64,000 nucleotides of DNA from Streptomyces malaysiensis subsp. samsunensis. GTDB taxonomy: Bacteria; Actinomycetota; Actinomycetes; Streptomycetales; Streptomycetaceae. The notes beneath the pieces are model-generated. The model did not search any database. It saw only the letters and a program-made list of their open reading frames with translations, and was not told the DNA's origin. Shown in pieces: positions 27,070 through 34,784 of this stretch. The DNA is taken from positions 248,001-312,000 of the forward strand of contig NZ_JANIIC010000002.1 in assembly GCF_024519315.1 (NCBI RefSeq), written 5' to 3'. Position numbers and translations under genes: made by a program. How positions within the stretch are numbered: the first letter of the stretch is position 1; each line of letters opens with the position of its first letter.

Positions 27070-27154
27070 GACACGGTCCCCCTCCGGACGCTCCCTACCG
27101 GCTCATATGCGGCATCCCCATGGTGGCCTACCCCTTTTGATTGCGAAAGGGTGA

Positions 27155-27183
27155 ACACGGCCAGTCGGCGCGCGCCTTGTCAA
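27155..27183 (-). promoter_or_regulatory. Candidate promoter of the precursor/hydroxylase operon
   Basis: On the minus strand a consensus TTGACA (27183-27178) is followed after 17 bp by CCGTGT, a poor -10. It lies 85 bp before the peptide start and just after the DUF4232 stop. The good -35 supports separate transcription of the peptide. Confidence 0.4.
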
Positions 27184-27231
27184 GATTTTCGGTCACTTCG
27201 ACTCGTGAAGGAGCGCCCCGATATGTCGGTG

Positions 27232-27993
27232 TCATCCGCCCGTTCCGGATCGCATCGCCTCGACCTCGAAGACGCCTCCGCACACCCGGAACGACCGCAC
27301 CGAGACGTTCATCGCGTCGAAGGAATCCGGCGGATAGACCCGGATCCGCTCGGCGGTGCGCCGGCACGGGGTGTCGGTCGTGCCCTCGTTGAGCGTGTGC
27401 AGGGCGGCGGAGGCGCGGCCGCCGGGCGGCAGGGAGACCGTGGACCGCGTGGGGCCGCGCCGGGTGGCGGGGGCGCCGATCCCGGCGCCCCCGGAATCGC
27501 GCAGCGAGACACCGGGATATCCGGTGAGCGTGCAGGTCGTGGAGCCCTTGTTGGTGAACACCAGCGGCAGATACACATTGCCGGCGCCCATGTCCATCCG
27601 GCCGGCCGACAGCGTCAACTGTGCCTTGGAACAGATGCGGCGCACACCGGACGCGGCTTCGGGCCGCGCGGAGGACCCGTCCGAGGGGGCCCGGTGCGCC
27701 GAGGGCGGAGGGGACTGCGCGGTCTGCGACGAAGGCCGCTCGTTCCGGGAGGACCCGCCGCCGGAGGAGTCGGAGGAGTCGGAGGAGCCGGAAGAGGCAG
27801 CCGAGGGAGCGGAGGGTGGTGCGGCGGAGGAGGCGGACGAGGCGCGCTGCGCGGAGTCCCCGCCCCCGGTGTCGCTGCCGCACGCGGTGACCGTGGCCAG
27901 CGCGCCGACCAGCAGCGCGCATAAGACCGGCGGCCGGAGCGAGCGGGACCGCGATGTCGTCGTGCGCCGAGCCGAACCGTTCCGTTGACTCAT
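27232..27993 (-). CDS. DUF4232 lipoprotein
   Basis: A 253-residue exported lipoprotein. The N-terminus has twin-Arg-like basic residues, a hydrophobic stretch (PPVLCALLVGALATV) and the lipobox VTAC near residue 38. A Ser/Gly/Pro-rich linker of about 80 residues (SSGSSDSSDSSGGG region) holds the domain away from the membrane. The C-terminal DUF4232 beta-sandwich includes CSKAQLTLSAGRMDMGAGN, LVFTNKGSTTCTLTGYPGVSL and LPPGGRASAALH, with cysteines likely forming a disulfide. Such proteins are common in streptomycetes; function unknown. ATG 27993 follows GGGAGG. It is divergent from the LysM gene. Confidence 0.88.
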   Translation of the reverse strand: MSQRNGSARRTTTSRSRSLRPPVLCALLVGALATVTACGSDTGGGDSAQRASSASSAAPPSAPSAASSGSSDSSDSSGGGSSRNERPSSQTAQSPPPSAHRAPSDGSSARPEAASGVRRICSKAQLTLSAGRMDMGAGNVYLPLVFTNKGSTTCTLTGYPGVSLRDSGGAGIGAPATRRGPTRSTVSLPPGGRASAALHTLNEGTTDTPCRRTAERIRVYPPDSFDAMNVSVRSFRVCGGVFEVEAMRSGTGG

Positions 27994-28264
27994 GAGCGAC
28001 CTCCCGAGGTCAGCCGTCTGCGGGGGCATCGGCCCCGAGCTCGAGTGCCCCGGTGCCTCCCCCACATTCCTCCCCTCCGGTTTCCCTTCCCCACGCGAAG
28101 GCTCTTATGTCCGGGGCACATTGATCGCGTCGGCGCTCAAATTCCTCACATTGGATTCTCTACCGCAAACATCCGAACGCCTTGTCCCCGCCAGAACCGT
28201 GGGATTACTGTTCGGCAGCCATCGCACTCGCCAATTGCCATACCAGGGCAGGAAGAAGGACTCC

Positions 28265-28675
28265 ATGGCCGCACGCGGACGTCATCGCCGGCCCCGGCCC
28301 CACCGGGTCTCCCGCACCTCGCTCGCGATCACCGCGGGCGGCGCCGGCGTCGCCCTGCCGCTCATCGGCATCGGCCAGGCGAACGCCGCCTCAGCGCCCG
28401 CGCCCACCTCCGCCACCCCGGCCGTCACCTCCGTCACGGGCGCCAAGGCCCAGCCGCTCCTCATCGCCCCCAGAGCCGTGCCCGAGCCCCCGGCCAAGGC
28501 CCAGCCTCAGACCGGGTCGTACACCGTCGTCCGCGGTGACACCCTCTCCGGGATCGCCGACGCCAAGAACGTGACGGGCGGCTGGGAGCGGCTCTACGAG
28601 GTCAACCGCCAGGTCATCGGCGCCGACCCGGACCTGATCCGCCCCGGCCAGCGGCTCACCCTCGGGGACCACTGA
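28265..28675 (+). CDS. Secreted LysM domain protein
   Basis: A 136-residue exported protein. The signal peptide is RRPRPHRVSRTSLAITAGG with ALPLIGIGQANA before cleavage near residue 42. An Ala/Pro-rich linker leads to one C-terminal LysM motif (YTVVRGDTLSGIADAKNVTGGWERLYEVNRQVIG, through to PGQRLTL). LysM binds N-acetylglucosamine in peptidoglycan, so this is probably a cell-wall-retained protein of the kind associated with resuscitation or spore germination in Streptomyces. No catalytic domain is fused. In-frame upstream codons from 27992 lack a signal and overlap the divergent lipoprotein start, so ATG 28265 is preferred. I searched the 5' region for a ydaO-type riboswitch and did not find one. 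Confidence 0.9.
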   Translation: MAARGRHRRPRPHRVSRTSLAITAGGAGVALPLIGIGQANAASAPAPTSATPAVTSVTGAKAQPLLIAPRAVPEPPAKAQPQTGSYTVVRGDTLSGIADAKNVTGGWERLYEVNRQVIGADPDLIRPGQRLTLGDH

Positions 28676-28713
28676 ACGCGCCGGGAGCCCGGGACACACA
28701 CAGGAGCACGCAC

Positions 28714-28755
28714 AGGAGCCTCCGCCCGCGGTGGACCACCGCGGCGGACGCTCCT
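28714..28755. terminator. Bidirectional hairpin between LysM and DUF1876 genes
   Basis: A long imperfect hairpin centred on CGCGGTGGACCACCGCG, with outer TCCGCC/GGCGGA and GGAGC/GCTCC arms, lies between the two convergent stops (28675 and 28770). Confidence 0.65.
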
Positions 28756-28769
28756 TCGCCTCAACGGCC

Positions 28770-29039
28770 TTACATCACCAAATGTGCCTTGGAATGGGTG
28801 ACTTCCTCGATGTCGCCGCCCGCCTTGCCGATCAGCCGGTGCGCCAGATTGCTCAGCGCCCGCGCCGCCGCGATCTCCTCGCCGACCCTCGGCTGTGCCG
28901 GGTCGTCGGGGTTGCGGTTGGCACGGCCCTGGGCCAGCATCTCCGTACCGTCGTGCATTCTCAGCCGGACGACCGCTTCGGTCAGCGGGCCGATCTCACG
29001 GAACTCCATCTGTATGTCGCATCCCACGATCGTCTCCAT
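28770..29039 (-). CDS. DUF1876 domain protein
   Basis: An 89-residue cytosolic protein. DUF1876 hallmarks are visible: METIVGCDIQMEF at the start, AQGRANRNPDDPAQPRVGEEIAAARALSNLAHRLI and a C-terminal helix. The fold is a small alpha/beta domain often likened to dsRNA-binding or hibernation-type folds; its role is unknown. In actinomycetes it is frequently beside stress and dormancy genes. The start has an ideal AGGAGGTGA site. It follows the phosphoribosyltransferase stop by 17 bp, so the two form an operon transcribed leftward. Confidence 0.9.
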   Translation of the reverse strand: METIVGCDIQMEFREIGPLTEAVVRLRMHDGTEMLAQGRANRNPDDPAQPRVGEEIAAARALSNLAHRLIGKAGGDIEEVTHSKAHLVM

Positions 29040-29056
29040 CGCGCTCACCTCCTGCG

Positions 29057-29719
29057 TTACCTTCCAGGATGCGCCTCGCCCGCCTCTCCGGTCGACCGGG
29101 ACAGCAACTCCACCACCTCGTCGTCCGTGGTCTGGGAGAAGTCCTGGTACCACTCCCCCACCGCCGCGAAGTCCGAGGGGGTGGAGAGGGCCACCACCTC
29201 GTCCGCGTCCTCGCGCAGCGTGGTGACCGCGTCCGGCGGCGCCACCGGCACGGCGAGGACCACCCGCGCGGCTCCCTGGGCACGTGCGACCCGGCAGGCG
29301 GCCTGGGCCGTGGCGCCGGTCGCGATGCCGTCGTCCACGACGATCGCGGTGCGGCCCTCGACCGGGACCCGTGAGCGGCCCTGACGGAACCGGCGCGCCT
29401 TGCGGGCCAGCTCCTCCCGCTCGGTCCGCTCCACCTCGGCGAGGTCCTCCTGGTCGGCCCGGCTCATGCGGATGATCGCCTCATGGACGACCCGTACCCC
29501 GCCCTCGCCGATGGCGCCGAACCCCAGCTCCCGGTGGTAGGGGACGCCGAGCTTACGGACGATGATCACGTCAAGGGGCGCATGGAGCGCCAGGGCCACC
29601 TCGAAGGCCACCGGCACCCCGCCCCGCGGCAGCCCGAGCACGACCGGTTTCTCCTCGCCCAGGGGGCGCAGCGCCTCGCCCAGGCGCCGCCCGGCGGCCA
29701 CCCGGTCGGTGAAGATCAT
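29057..29719 (-). CDS. Phosphoribosyltransferase family protein
   Basis: A 220-residue type I phosphoribosyltransferase. The PRPP loop is AIVVDDGIATGATAQAA, with the acidic Asp-Asp pair. Upstream LGLPRGGVPVAFEVALAL and VIIVRKLGVPYHRELGFGAIGEGG are characteristic of a stress-linked branch often annotated as orotate or erythromycin-esterase-associated PRTs. A base substrate cannot be assigned. The acidic insertion (MSRADQEDLAEVERTEREEL) forms the hood. It leads the two-gene unit with DUF1876. This type is common in DosR-like dormancy regulons of actinobacteria, though no regulator box was recognised here. Confidence 0.92.
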   Translation of the reverse strand: MIFTDRVAAGRRLGEALRPLGEEKPVVLGLPRGGVPVAFEVALALHAPLDVIIVRKLGVPYHRELGFGAIGEGGVRVVHEAIIRMSRADQEDLAEVERTEREELARKARRFRQGRSRVPVEGRTAIVVDDGIATGATAQAACRVARAQGAARVVLAVPVAPPDAVTTLREDADEVVALSTPSDFAAVGEWYQDFSQTTDDEVVELLSRSTGEAGEAHPGR

Positions 29720-29845
29720 TATTCACCCCCGCTCCTGAGGGACTCACCTTCGAATGAAGCCGACGATCCGCCCGTGCGCAAACCGGCGGTCCCCGGGCCG
29801 CCGCCCGGGGCGTGCGGATACCGGAGACTCCGGCACCCTGGAGGT

Positions 29846-30085
29846 ATGAAGAACGCCCCCGGCCCGGAGGAGTCCGGTTACCCCGTCTTCGTCGAGTCAT
29901 TCGACGCCGACAGCCGCTATCGGCGGGTGCGGCTGCGCGGTCTGGGCTGCGAACCACTGGAACGGGAGGAGTTCGAACCGCGCCTGCGGCAGGTCTTCCC
30001 CGATATCGACCTCGACGACCCGGCCCAGGTCCACTGGGAGGACCGCCCCGGGCAGTGGCCGCCCTGGCATCCGGGCGAGGCATGA
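29846..30085 (+). CDS. Small conserved hypothetical protein
   Basis: A 79-residue protein not assigned to a named family. It is acidic and aromatic: SGYPVFVESFDADSRYRRVRLRGLG, then EFEPRLRQVFPDIDLDDPAQVHWEDRPGQWPPW. No signal or membrane segment is present. The start has GGAG four bases upstream (GGAGGT). Its stop overlaps the DUF72 start (ATGA at 30082-30085), so it is cotranscribed and coupled with that gene. Function unknown. Confidence 0.75.
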   Translation: MKNAPGPEESGYPVFVESFDADSRYRRVRLRGLGCEPLEREEFEPRLRQVFPDIDLDDPAQVHWEDRPGQWPPWHPGEA

Positions 30086-30840
30086 CCGTCCTGGTCGGCA
30101 CCTCGGGATGGCAGTACCGGGACTGGCGCGGCGATCTCTACCCCGAGGGCTGTCCGCAGCGGCTGTGGCTGGAGGAGTACACCCGCTCCTTCGCCACGGT
30201 GGAGAGCAACAACGCCTTCTACCGGCTGCCCTCGTACGACCAGTTCACCACCTGGCGGCGGCGCCTCCCGGAGGGCTTTGTGATGGCGCTCAAGGCGAGC
30301 CGCTACCTCACCCACATCAAGCGGCTGCGCGATCCGGAGGAGCCGGTGGAGCGGCTGATGTCCCATGCGGCCGGGCTCGGCGACCGGCTGGGCCCGGTGC
30401 TGCTCCAGCTGCCGCCCACGCTGCGGGCCGACGGTGAGCTGCTGGACCGCTGTCTGGGCTGTTTCCCCGCCGGGACGCGGGTGGCCGTCGAACCGCGCCA
30501 CACCTCCTGGTGGACCGGGGAGATCCGCGCGGTGCTGGAGCGCCGGTCGGCCGCGCTGTGCTGGGCCGACTCCGGGTCCCGGCCGGTCACCCCGCTGTGG
30601 CGGACCACCGAGTGGGGGTATCTGCGCTTCCACGGCGGCCTCGCCCGGCCGGCCCCGCGCTACGGGCGCCAGGCGCTGACCACCTGGGCCCGGCGGATCC
30701 AGGACACCTGGCCGGCCGACGCGGAGGTCTACGCCTATTTCAACAACGACACGGGCGGGGCTGCGGTGCACGACGCGGCCGTCTTCGCCCGTGCCGTGGA
30801 CCGCCTGGGCCGCCCGGTCAGCGGCACGCCCTCGCCGTAG
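30082..30840 (+). CDS. DUF72 family protein
   Basis: A 252-residue TIM-barrel protein of the DUF72 (YecE-like) family. Hallmarks are VGTSGWQYRDWRGDLYPEG, LEEYTRSFATVESNNAFYRLPS, KASRYLTHIKRL, GPVLLQLPP, AVEPRHTSWW and the C-terminal VYAYFNNDTGGAAVHDA. The family is widespread; its biochemical role is not established, though nuclease-like or nucleic-acid-associated roles have been suggested. It is coupled to the 79-residue gene by an ATGA overlap, and a 10-bp-stem hairpin follows its stop at once. Confidence 0.93.
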   Translation: MTVLVGTSGWQYRDWRGDLYPEGCPQRLWLEEYTRSFATVESNNAFYRLPSYDQFTTWRRRLPEGFVMALKASRYLTHIKRLRDPEEPVERLMSHAAGLGDRLGPVLLQLPPTLRADGELLDRCLGCFPAGTRVAVEPRHTSWWTGEIRAVLERRSAALCWADSGSRPVTPLWRTTEWGYLRFHGGLARPAPRYGRQALTTWARRIQDTWPADAEVYAYFNNDTGGAAVHDAAVFARAVDRLGRPVSGTPSP

Positions 30841-31007
30841 GGCGGGCACCCCGTCGCCGTGGTGCCCGCCGGGCTCACTCCTTCACCGCCCCGCCAGCCG
30901 TCGGTGCCGGGGACACACCCCGCGGCGAGCAGGACGACGCCGACGGCGAGCGCCGCCGGCACGGCTCTGCGACGTGACCGGCGCGCCCCGGTACAGACGA
31001 GTTCCAT
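30735..31007 (-). CDS. Possible small lipoprotein downstream of the PfkB kinase
   Basis: A 90-residue frame beginning MELVCTGARRSRRRAVPAAL and continuing AVGVVLLAAGC, a convincing basic-hydrophobic-lipobox signal for lipoprotein export. ATG 31007 follows GAGGAGAA, and it starts 31 bp after the kinase stop on the same strand. Against it, the 3' third runs antisense through the DUF72 terminator hairpin and 3' end, and residues after ~45 have no recognisable fold. It may be a true short lipoprotein or a decayed substrate-binding protein gene. Confidence 0.4.
   Translation of the reverse strand: MELVCTGARRSRRRAVPAALAVGVVLLAAGCVPGTDGWRGGEGVSPAGTTATGCPPYGEGVPLTGRPRRSTARAKTAASCTAAPPVSLLK
30841..30870 (+). 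terminator. Terminator of the DUF72 gene
   Basis: GGCGGGCACC and GGTGCCCGCC form a perfect 10-bp stem with a 10-nt loop, beginning at the base after the DUF72 stop codon. Confidence 0.7.
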
Positions 31008-31038
31008 GGGGTTCTCCTCGATGCGGTGGTCGGGACCG

Positions 31039-32175
31039 TCAGGACCGTTGGGCACTGTCATGCACCCGGAAGCCGATGGTGGGCAGGGCCCGCAGCCGCG
31101 GGCAGTCGCGCACCCGGTCCGGAATCAGATCGCCCAGGAAGCCGTAGCGGCGGGCGAGTTCGGCCGCGTCCGCGCCGCCGTCGGCCGCCCGCCGCGTCCG
31201 GCTCCACCAGGCGGCCACCTCCGGCCAGCCGGGCGCGGCCAGGGAGCCGCCGAAGTGCTGGACGGAGAGGGCGGCGGTGAGGTTGGCGAAGGCGAGCCGG
31301 TCGGCGAGTGGCCAGCCCGCGAGCGTGCCGGTGATGAAACCGGCCACGAAGACATCGCCGGCGCCGGTCGGGTCCAGCGCGTCCACGGGCAGCCCCGGCA
31401 CCTCGGCGCTCTCCCCGGTGAGCGAGTCGAGGGCCACGGCGCCCTCGGCGCCCCTGGTGACCACCGCGATCGGCACCTGCTCCGCCAGGGCGCGCACCGC
31501 CCGCTCGGGGCTGTCGGTGCGGGTGTAGCGCTGGGCCTCGGCCGCGTTGGGCAGAAAGGCGTGGGCGTAGGGCAGATCGAGGAGCGCGGCGGGGTCCCAG
31601 CGGCCGGATTCGTCCCAGCCGACATCGGCGAAGACCTTGCTGCCCTGCGCGTGCGCCTGGCGCACCCAGTCCTCCTGGCGCCCTGGTTCGAAGGCGGTCA
31701 CACAGGCGCGGGAGCGGGGCGGGTCGCCCTGGACGGCGGGCGGCGGGGCCGGGTGCTCATGGGTGACCATGGTGCGCTCGCCCTCGTACGCCATGGAGAC
31801 GGTGACCGGGGAGTGCCAGCCGGGGACGCGCCGGGAGTGGGTGAGGTCCACTCCCTCGCCGAGGGCGAGGCTCTCCCAGCAGTAGTCGCCGTAGACATCG
31901 GTGCCGAAGGCGGCGGCGAGCGTGGTGTGCAGCCCCAGCCGGGCCACGGCGGTGGCCATGTTGGCGACGCCGCCGGGGCTCGATCCCATGCCGCGCGCCC
32001 AGGACTCGGTGCCGCGGATGGGGGCGTGGTCGAGCCCGGTGAAAATGATGTCCAGGAACACGGTGCCGGTGAGGTAGACGTCGTGCTCGGGGTCCGCGGA
32101 GGCGCGCAGCGCCGCGAGCGGGTCGATCGGTTGGATCGGTTGGATCGGATCGGGTGTTCCGGCCGTGGTGCTCAC
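31039..32175 (-). CDS. PfkB-family carbohydrate kinase
   Basis: A 378-residue ribokinase-type sugar kinase. The N-terminal DVYLTGTVFLDIIFTGLDHAP matches the first strand/lid, GMGSSPGGVANMATAVARLG is PfkB signature 1, and ALDPTGAGDVFVAGFITG is signature 2 with the anion hole and catalytic Asp. The gene is divergent from a DeoR regulator followed by a GH4 glycosidase; together they look like a small sugar-phosphate pathway. GTG 32175 is preferred for its AAGGAAGG site; ATG 32199 would add eight residues. The sugar is unknown. Confidence 0.88.
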   Translation of the reverse strand: MSTTAGTPDPIQPIQPIDPLAALRASADPEHDVYLTGTVFLDIIFTGLDHAPIRGTESWARGMGSSPGGVANMATAVARLGLHTTLAAAFGTDVYGDYCWESLALGEGVDLTHSRRVPGWHSPVTVSMAYEGERTMVTHEHPAPPPAVQGDPPRSRACVTAFEPGRQEDWVRQAHAQGSKVFADVGWDESGRWDPAALLDLPYAHAFLPNAAEAQRYTRTDSPERAVRALAEQVPIAVVTRGAEGAVALDSLTGESAEVPGLPVDALDPTGAGDVFVAGFITGTLAGWPLADRLAFANLTAALSVQHFGGSLAAPGWPEVAAWWSRTRRAADGGADAAELARRYGFLGDLIPDRVRDCPRLRALPTIGFRVHDSAQRS

Positions 32176-32345
32176 CGACGTGCCTTCCTTGTGCGGCATG
32201 GCTTGTTCTCGCCCAGGGCCCTCCTGACGGATCTCCGCGGCGTCGCGACGCCCGGCCCTTCGCCCGCGGGAATCCGTCAGAAGGACCCTGGTGGCGTGAG
32301 CGACACCTTGCACCTCACCGATGCCGAATGCAAGAGGTCGATCAT

Positions 32346-32361
32346 ACTCGCGCAAACTCGC
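32346..32361. promoter_or_regulatory. 10-bp-period direct repeat in the PfkB/DeoR divergent region
   Basis: ACTCGC occurs at 32346-32351 and again at 32356-32361, one helical turn apart, 22 bp before the DeoR start. Direct repeats with such spacing are typical DeoR-family operators. A longer inverted repeat (CTGACGGAT at 32224, ATCCGTCAG at 32272) lies nearer the kinase. Confidence 0.4.
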
Positions 32362-32383
32362 TCACCTGGAGTACGTTGCCACC

Positions 32384-33145
32384 ATGCTGCGAGAGACCCG
32401 CCACGAGAAGCTGCTGAGCATCCTCGGCGAGGAGGGCGTGCTGCCCATCGGGGAGATCGCCACACGCCTGGGCATCAGCGAGGCCACGGCCCGCAGGGAC
32501 CTCACCGAGCTGGGCCGGGCGGGCCGGCTCACCCGGGTCTACGGCGGCGCGGTGGCGGCACCCTCGCAGGACGAGGAGCGGCCGTTCGGCGAGGTGGCGG
32601 TCGACGACCTGGCCGACAAGGAGGCCGTCGCGCGTGCCGCCGCCGAGCTGGTCACCGACGGCGATGTGCTGCTGCTGGACATCGGCACCACCACCCTCCA
32701 GCTCGCCAAGCTGCTGCGCGGCCGTCCGGTCACCGTGGTGACCAGCAATCTCGCGGTCTACGACGAGCTGCGCGACGATCCGCGGGTGACGCTGATCCTG
32801 CTGGGCGGGCAGGTGCGCGCCAACTACCGCTCCGTGGTCGGCTTCCTGACCGAGTCCAACATCCGCCAGCTGCGGGTCGGCCGGCTCTTCCTCGGCGCGA
32901 GCGGGGTGCTCCCCGACGGCAGCGTGCTGGACAGCACCCATGTGGAGGTGCCCGTCAAACGGGCCATGCTCGGCGCGACCCGGGAGGTGGTGCTGCTGGC
33001 CACCGCGGGGAAGTTCCCCGGTGACACCGGCCTCGCCCGGATCTGCGGACCGGAGCGGATCGACACCCTGATCACCAACAAGACTTCCGACCCGGCGACG
33101 CTCGCCGTGTTCCGCGAGGCCGATGTGGAGGTAGTGACCGTATGA
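32384..33145 (+). CDS. DeoR-family transcriptional regulator (kinase/GH4 locus)
   Basis: A 253-residue repressor. The N-terminal winged helix is RHEKLLSILGEEGVLPIGEIATRLGISEATARRDLTELGRAGRLTRVYGG. The C-terminal DeoRC sugar-phosphate domain contains LLLDIGTTTLQLAKLLRGR, VVTSNLAVYDEL and ILLGGQVRANYRS. Its stop overlaps the GH4 start (ATGA), so regulator and enzyme are coupled. It likely senses a phosphorylated sugar produced by the neighbouring genes and also controls the divergent PfkB kinase. ATG 32384 is chosen because the family N-terminus begins there. Confidence 0.93.
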   Translation: MLRETRHEKLLSILGEEGVLPIGEIATRLGISEATARRDLTELGRAGRLTRVYGGAVAAPSQDEERPFGEVAVDDLADKEAVARAAAELVTDGDVLLLDIGTTTLQLAKLLRGRPVTVVTSNLAVYDELRDDPRVTLILLGGQVRANYRSVVGFLTESNIRQLRVGRLFLGASGVLPDGSVLDSTHVEVPVKRAMLGATREVVLLATAGKFPGDTGLARICGPERIDTLITNKTSDPATLAVFREADVEVVTV

Positions 33146-34494
33146 GGCTGACTGTGCTGGGCGGCGGCGGGTTCCGTATGCCCCTGGTGTACCGGGCGTT
33201 GCTCGATGACACCGGGGACGAGGCGGGGCGCTGCACCGAGCTGGTGCTGTACGACACCGACTCCCGCCGGCTGGACGCGATCCGCGCGGTCCTGGCCGAA
33301 CAGGCCGCGGGCCGCCCCAGCGCCCCCGCGGTCCGGGCCACCACCGATCTCGACGAGGCGCTGCGCGGCGCCGACTTCGTCTTCTCGGCCATCCGCGTCG
33401 GCGGTCTGGAGGGCCGGGCGACGGACGAGCGGATTCCGCTCGCCGAAGGGGTGCTGGGGCAGGAGACCGTCGGCGCGGGCGGGGTGCTCTACGGACTGCG
33501 CACCCTCCCGGTGGCACTGCGGATCGCGGAGCGGATCGCCGCCGTGGCCCCGGACGCCTGGGTCATCAACTTCACCAACCCGGCGGGCATGGTCACCGAG
33601 GCGATGCAGCGGGTGCTCGGCGACCGGGTGATCGGCATCTGTGACTCCCCGGTCGGCCTGTGCCGCCGCGCCGCGCGGGCGGTCGGCGCCGATCCGGACC
33701 GGGCCGTCTACGACTATGTGGGCCTGAACCATCTGGGCTGGCTGCGCCGGGTGGTGGTGGACGGCCGGGACCGGCTGCCGAAGCTGCTCGGCGACACCGC
33801 CGCCCTGGAGTCGTTCGAGGAGGGCAAGCTCTTCGGCGCCGAGTGGCTGCGGGCGCTCGGCGCGCTGCCCAACGAGTATCTGCACTACTACTACTTCAAC
33901 AGGGAGTCGGTGGCCTCGATCCGTCAGGCCCCGGCCACCCGTGGGGAGTTCCTCCGCGACCAGCAGGCCCGGTTCTACGAAACGGCGGGCTCCGGTGCGC
34001 CCGGGGCGCTCAGGGCGTGGGAGCGCACCCGGCTGGAGCGCGAGGCCACGTACATGGCGGAGAGCCGTGAGGCCACCGGCGGCTGGGAGCGCGACACCTG
34101 CGATCTGGACGGCGGCGGCTACGACCGGATCGCGCTGGCCATCATGCGGGCCATCGCCCGCGATGAGCGCGCCACGCTGATCCTCAACGTGCGCAACCGC
34201 ACGGCCGTCCCCGGTCTTGACGAGGACGCCGTGGTGGAGGTGCCCTGTCTGGTGGATGCGGGCGGGGCGCGGCCGCTGGCGACCGGCGCGGTGGCCCCGG
34301 ACCAGCTTGGCCTGATGTTGTCGATCAAGGCGGTGGAGCGCTCGGCCATCGAGGCGGCCACGACCGAAGCGGGCAGCGATTCGGGCATCGCCCGCGGTGC
34401 GGCCCTACGGGCCCTCGCACTCCACCCGCTGGTGGACTCGGTCAAGGTCGCGGGCCGGATCCTCGAAGCCTCCGGCGCGCTCACCCGCCTTTAG
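33142..34494 (+). CDS. GH4-family glycosidase (6-phospho-beta-glucosidase type)
   Basis: A 450-residue NAD- and metal-dependent glycosidase. The Rossmann start is MRLTVLGGGGFRMPLVYRAL. Further family markers are FSAIRVGGLEGRATDERIPL, GQETVGAGG, INFTNPAGMVTEA, the metal cysteine in GICDSPVGL, and GLNHLGWLRRV. The Cys-Asp-Ser-Pro at the metal site differs from the Cys-Asn-x-Pro and Cys-His-x-x variants of better-known GH4 specificities, so substrate naming is tentative. GH4 enzymes often act on sugar phosphates, yet no PTS gene is nearby. It overlaps the DeoR gene by four bases and probably yields a sugar for the divergent kinase. Confidence 0.88.
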   Translation: MRLTVLGGGGFRMPLVYRALLDDTGDEAGRCTELVLYDTDSRRLDAIRAVLAEQAAGRPSAPAVRATTDLDEALRGADFVFSAIRVGGLEGRATDERIPLAEGVLGQETVGAGGVLYGLRTLPVALRIAERIAAVAPDAWVINFTNPAGMVTEAMQRVLGDRVIGICDSPVGLCRRAARAVGADPDRAVYDYVGLNHLGWLRRVVVDGRDRLPKLLGDTAALESFEEGKLFGAEWLRALGALPNEYLHYYYFNRESVASIRQAPATRGEFLRDQQARFYETAGSGAPGALRAWERTRLEREATYMAESREATGGWERDTCDLDGGGYDRIALAIMRAIARDERATLILNVRNRTAVPGLDEDAVVEVPCLVDAGGARPLATGAVAPDQLGLMLSIKAVERSAIEAATTEAGSDSGIARGAALRALALHPLVDSVKVAGRILEASGALTRL

Positions 34495-34668
34495 GGCCTG
34501 CCCCAGCATATGTCCGTTCGGGCATTCCCCAGTATCTGAACCCGCCCGGTCGGGCTCCGTTCACGCCCTCTTTCGGCAAACGGGCGGGAAACGGGCCCGG
34601 CGGGTGGGCAACCAGGCATCCGGGTTCCTCACCGTCCGTGGCCTCACCCATCCCGACCTGCCCTCATA

Positions 34669-34701
34669 ACGATTGTGAAACGGGCGCATACGGTCACGAT
34701 C
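34669..34701. promoter_or_regulatory. Imperfect inverted repeat before the second DeoR regulator
   Basis: CGATTGTGA and TCACGATC (one mismatch) flank a 15-bp spacer about 85 bp before the DeoR start of the polyol operon. It could be the operator for the operon. The rest of the 290-bp gap 34495-34784 shows no gene. Confidence 0.4.
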
Positions 34702-34784
34702 TCCATGGTGTCAAGGCTGGCCTCTCCTGTTGCACGCTTGTAAAACTGCCACGCAAGCCGAAAGACCTAGGCAGGAGGTGCGGC

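Noticed and set aside
26921..27154. Plus-strand Ser-rich frame opposite the precursor peptide
   Set aside because: It lacks a ribosome site and its Ser/Arg repeats are the antisense of the peptide codons; the minus-strand frame has the strong site and operon layout.
27994..28264. A ydaO/c-di-AMP riboswitch before the LysM gene
   Set aside because: These riboswitches often precede cell-wall genes in Streptomyces, but the conserved core and pairing elements were not found.
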